Source of the DNA: an uncultured Lachnospiraceae bacterium
Lineage (GTDB): Bacteria > Bacillota > Clostridia > Lachnospirales > Lachnospiraceae
Length of the DNA: 64,000 bases
Direction: 5' to 3'
Assembly (NCBI GenBank): GCA_947382355.1
Contig: CANCYR010000011.1
Coordinates: 1 to 64,000, forward strand
Positions within the stretch are counted from its first letter, which is position 1. Each line of letters starts with the position of its first letter. Below, piece after piece: positions 61,762 through 64,000 of the stretch. A program made the position numbers and the translations under genes. The notes beneath the pieces were generated by a model, which saw nothing but the letters and a program-made list of their open reading frames with translations, did not search any database and was not told the DNA's origin.

Positions 61762-62636
61762 AGGATTATATTGTAAGAGCAACGGCGGCTGACGCACAAA
61801 TCAGGGCGTTTGCCTGTACTACAAGAAATATGGTGGAAACGGCAAGAAGGGTTCATGATACCAGTCCGGTAGTGACGGCGGCTCTTGGCAGGTTATTGAC
61901 TGGAGGCGCCATGATGGGAAGCATGTTAAAAGGCGAAAAGGATATACTTACCCTGCAGATACAGGGGGACGGTCCGGTAAAAGGGCTGACAGTAACAGCT
62001 GACTCCAGGGCGAATGTAAAGGGATATGCTTTAAATCCCCAGATTATGCTGCCGCCAAATGAGAAAGGAAAGCTGGACGTAGGAGGAGCGGTAGGAAACG
62101 GCATTTTGAACGTCATCAAGGATTTAGGACTAAAAGAGCCCTATGTAGGACAGACTGTATTACAGACAGGAGAAATTGCCGATGACCTGACCTATTATTT
62201 TGCCACCAGCGAACAGGTGCCCTCCAGCGTAGGGCTTGGCGTCCTGATGGAGAAGGATAACACAGTAAAGCAGGCAGGCGGATTTATTGTACAGCTGATG
62301 CCCTTTGCTCAGGAACAGGTAATTGAAAAACTGGAAAAAAATCTGGAAAAAATCACTTCTGTTACTTCTCTTTTGGAAGAGGGGAAAACTCCAAAGGAGC
62401 TTTTGGAGCTTTTGCTTGAGGGAATGTCCATGGAAATACTGGATGATATGCCCACTGCTTTTTCCTGCAACTGCAGCAAGGAAAGGGTGGCAAGGGCCAT
62501 TGTCAGCATAGGAGAGAAAGATATTAGAGAAATGATAGATGAGGGGAAGGAAATAGAAGTGAACTGTCACTTCTGCAATAAAAACTACACATACTCCATA
62601 GAGGAACTGAAGGAATTATTAAAGCTGGCAAAGTAA
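61758..62636 (+). CDS. hslO: Hsp33 redox-regulated chaperone
   Basis: A 292-residue Hsp33. The substrate-binding N-terminal domain ends near residue 230, and the C-terminal zinc switch is intact as CNCSKERV (C-x-C) and CHFCNK (C-x2-C). Oxidation releases zinc and turns the protein into a holdase under oxidative unfolding stress. ATGA overlap with the methyltransferase gene upstream. Confidence 0.96.
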   Translation: MKDYIVRATAADAQIRAFACTTRNMVETARRVHDTSPVVTAALGRLLTGGAMMGSMLKGEKDILTLQIQGDGPVKGLTVTADSRANVKGYALNPQIMLPPNEKGKLDVGGAVGNGILNVIKDLGLKEPYVGQTVLQTGEIADDLTYYFATSEQVPSSVGLGVLMEKDNTVKQAGGFIVQLMPFAQEQVIEKLEKNLEKITSVTSLLEEGKTPKELLELLLEGMSMEILDDMPTAFSCNCSKERVARAIVSIGEKDIREMIDEGKEIEVNCHFCNKNYTYSIEELKELLKLAK

Positions 62637-62707
62637 CAGATTAAAAAATATGGAAAAAATGGGGTAAACGGGCAGCAGACCCATGGAAAAGGAGAAAAAA
62701 GAAAGTT

Positions 62708-64000
62708 ATGCAGCATGGATTTATTAAGGTAGCGGCGGTATCGCCTGAAATCAGGGTGGCAGATACAGAATATAACAGAGAGCAGATTTGCAGGTGTCTG
62801 GAAGAAGCAGAAGGAAACGGGGCGAAAATTATTGTATTTCCGGAGCTTTGTATTACAGGATATACGTGCGGAGATTTATTTTTGCAGGAAACCCTTCTAA
62901 ACGGAGCAAAACGGGCGTTGGAACAGATTGTGGAGTTTACGGATGGAATGGATGCTCTTGTTTTCGTAGGGATGCCGCTGGAAGTCGGAAATAAGCTGTA
63001 TAATGTGGCAGCAGTCATAAACTGTGGAGAGCTGCTTGCTTTTATTCCCAAAACCCATATTCCCAGTTATGGGGAATTTTATGAGGCAAGGCATTTTGCC
63101 GGGGGAAATGCTGCTGTCATTCCCGTTTCCTTCGGAGGAGAGGAAATTCCCTTTGGAACCCATATTTTATTTGAGACAGATGCTTTGGAAGGAATGGTTG
63201 TAGCGGCAGAAATATGCGAAGATATCTGGGTGATAAATCCTCCCAGCACCTCCCATGCTCTGGCAGGGGCAAATGTAATCGTGAATCTTTCTGCCTCAAA
63301 TGAAAATGTGGGCAAGGATGAATACAGGCAGATGCTTGTAAAATCAGCAAGCGCAAGAATGGTATCAGCTTATATTTTTACAAGTGCAGGTGAAGGGGAA
63401 TCCACTCAGGATGTGGTATTCGGAGCCCATAATATGATAGCGGAAAACGGCATTATGTTAGCGGAGGCAAATCCTTTTAAAGAACATATTTTGTACGGGG
63501 ATATTGATATTTACCGTCTGAAAATGGAAAGAAGAAGGCTGACTACTTATGAAAATTCGCAGGAGACGGCAAATGAGACGGCAGGATATCTTACAATTCC
63601 TTTTGCAATTGTAAGAGAGAAAACAAAGCTTACAAGAAGTTTCCTACAAACCCCGTTTGTTCCTGTTGACAAGGAGAAAAAAGAAAAACGGTGCGAGCAG
63701 ATTTTATCCATACAGTCCTATGGACTTGTACAAAGATTCCGGCATACGAAAAGTAAGTATGCCGTAATCGGGATTTCCGGCGGCCTGGACTCCACTCTGG
63801 CGCTGTTGGTAACGGCAAGGGCATTTGATTTTCTGGGACTTGACAGGAAAAATATTTATTCCGTTACAATGCCCTGTTTCGGCACTACGGACAGAACCTA
63901 TGATAATGCCTGCAGACTTGCAAAGGTTTTGGGCACTACCTTGCAGGAAGTGGACATTAAAGAGGCGGTTACGGTTCATTTCCGGGATATCGGGCAGGAC
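62708..64000 (+). CDS. nadE: Glutamine-dependent NAD+ synthetase (3' end outside window)
   Basis: At least 431 residues with no stop before the window end. Residues about 1-280 are a nitrilase-fold glutaminase: Glu in IVFPELCITGYT, Lys in IPKTHIPSYGEFYE, Cys in AAEICEDIWV. From about 330 the synthetase domain begins, with the P-loop-like GISGGLDSTLAL and TMPCFGTTDRTYDNA. It makes NAD+ from deamido-NAD+ and glutamine. The ATG at 62708 has GGAG about 13 bases upstream. Absent from short-ORF lists because it is open to the edge. Confidence 0.93.
   Translation, partial: MQHGFIKVAAVSPEIRVADTEYNREQICRCLEEAEGNGAKIIVFPELCITGYTCGDLFLQETLLNGAKRALEQIVEFTDGMDALVFVGMPLEVGNKLYNVAAVINCGELLAFIPKTHIPSYGEFYEARHFAGGNAAVIPVSFGGEEIPFGTHILFETDALEGMVVAAEICEDIWVINPPSTSHALAGANVIVNLSASNENVGKDEYRQMLVKSASARMVSAYIFTSAGEGESTQDVVFGAHNMIAENGIMLAEANPFKEHILYGDIDIYRLKMERRRLTTYENSQETANETAGYLTIPFAIVREKTKLTRSFLQTPFVPVDKEKKEKRCEQILSIQSYGLVQRFRHTKSKYAVIGISGGLDSTLALLVTARAFDFLGLDRKNIYSVTMPCFGTTDRTYDNACRLAKVLGTTLQEVDIKEAVTVHFRDIGQD

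Overview
The window looks like chromosomal DNA from an anaerobic, low-to-mid GC Firmicute of the Lachnospiraceae type (Clostridia). The signs are a PFOR/rubrerythrin/rubredoxin cluster, a heme-precursor pathway that stops at siroheme, OPT+PqqD pairing, Gram-positive lipoproteins and sigma-A promoters. The genus is not certain.

Layout. 1-421: end of a tRNA cluster (Met partial, Asp, Val, Leu). 584-8307: a markedly AT-rich islet with its own promoter. It encodes a VgrG-like spike protein, a PAAR-like DUF4280 tip protein, a second VgrG fused to a membrane-embedding C-terminal effector region, several unknown small proteins and a polytopic membrane protein that may be the immunity factor. No sheath, tube, ATPase or baseplate genes are present. 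8491-10027: VapBC toxin-antitoxin and a lipoprotein whose 3' end is partly duplicated on the far side of vapBC. 10203-16918: OPT transporter/PqqD, MutS-like ATPase, an XRE regulator operon under a promoter covered by three 23-bp repeats, a hydrolase and an XRE-AbrB regulator. 17197-22151: a 12-repeat Cys/His secreted protein, ABC-F, exonuclease III, MBL hydrolase/DUF3006. 22293-26437: rubrerythrin, PFOR and a 57-residue rubredoxin. 26750-29915: DUF1266/DUF2185 protein, PAP2 phosphatase, amidase and a small unknown.

30055-33369 is an ABC operon in which the permease continues into an HExxH metallopeptidase-like domain and the response regulator continues in frame into a histidine-kinase ATPase domain: two successive gene fusions. 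33408-34750 holds an XRE regulator and two tandem type I toxin-antitoxin-like loci; the second toxin is frameshifted. 36242-42965 is a complete ALA-to-siroheme operon (hemA, precorrin-2 dehydrogenase, hemC, cobA-hemD, hemB, hemL), followed by a shortened NlpA-type lipoprotein. 43698-59958 carries large membrane proteins of GT-C type, two tandem secreted SGNH esterases, PTS enzyme I, a polysaccharide deacetylase and a large Ig-like surface protein. 59910-64000 has hisC, a methyltransferase, hslO and nadE (cut by the window end).

Scattered through intergenic regions are long near-perfect palindromes (18074-18298, 46818-47039, 49216-49361, a 35-bp miniature at 29993-30027, and a different design at 48736-48977). 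The three long related copies differ in sequence but keep their base pairing, so a folded structure appears to be selected.

The strongest candidates for undescribed biology are the VgrG/PAAR effector islet, the protease-fused ABC permease with its fused sensor-regulator, and the covarying palindromic element family.
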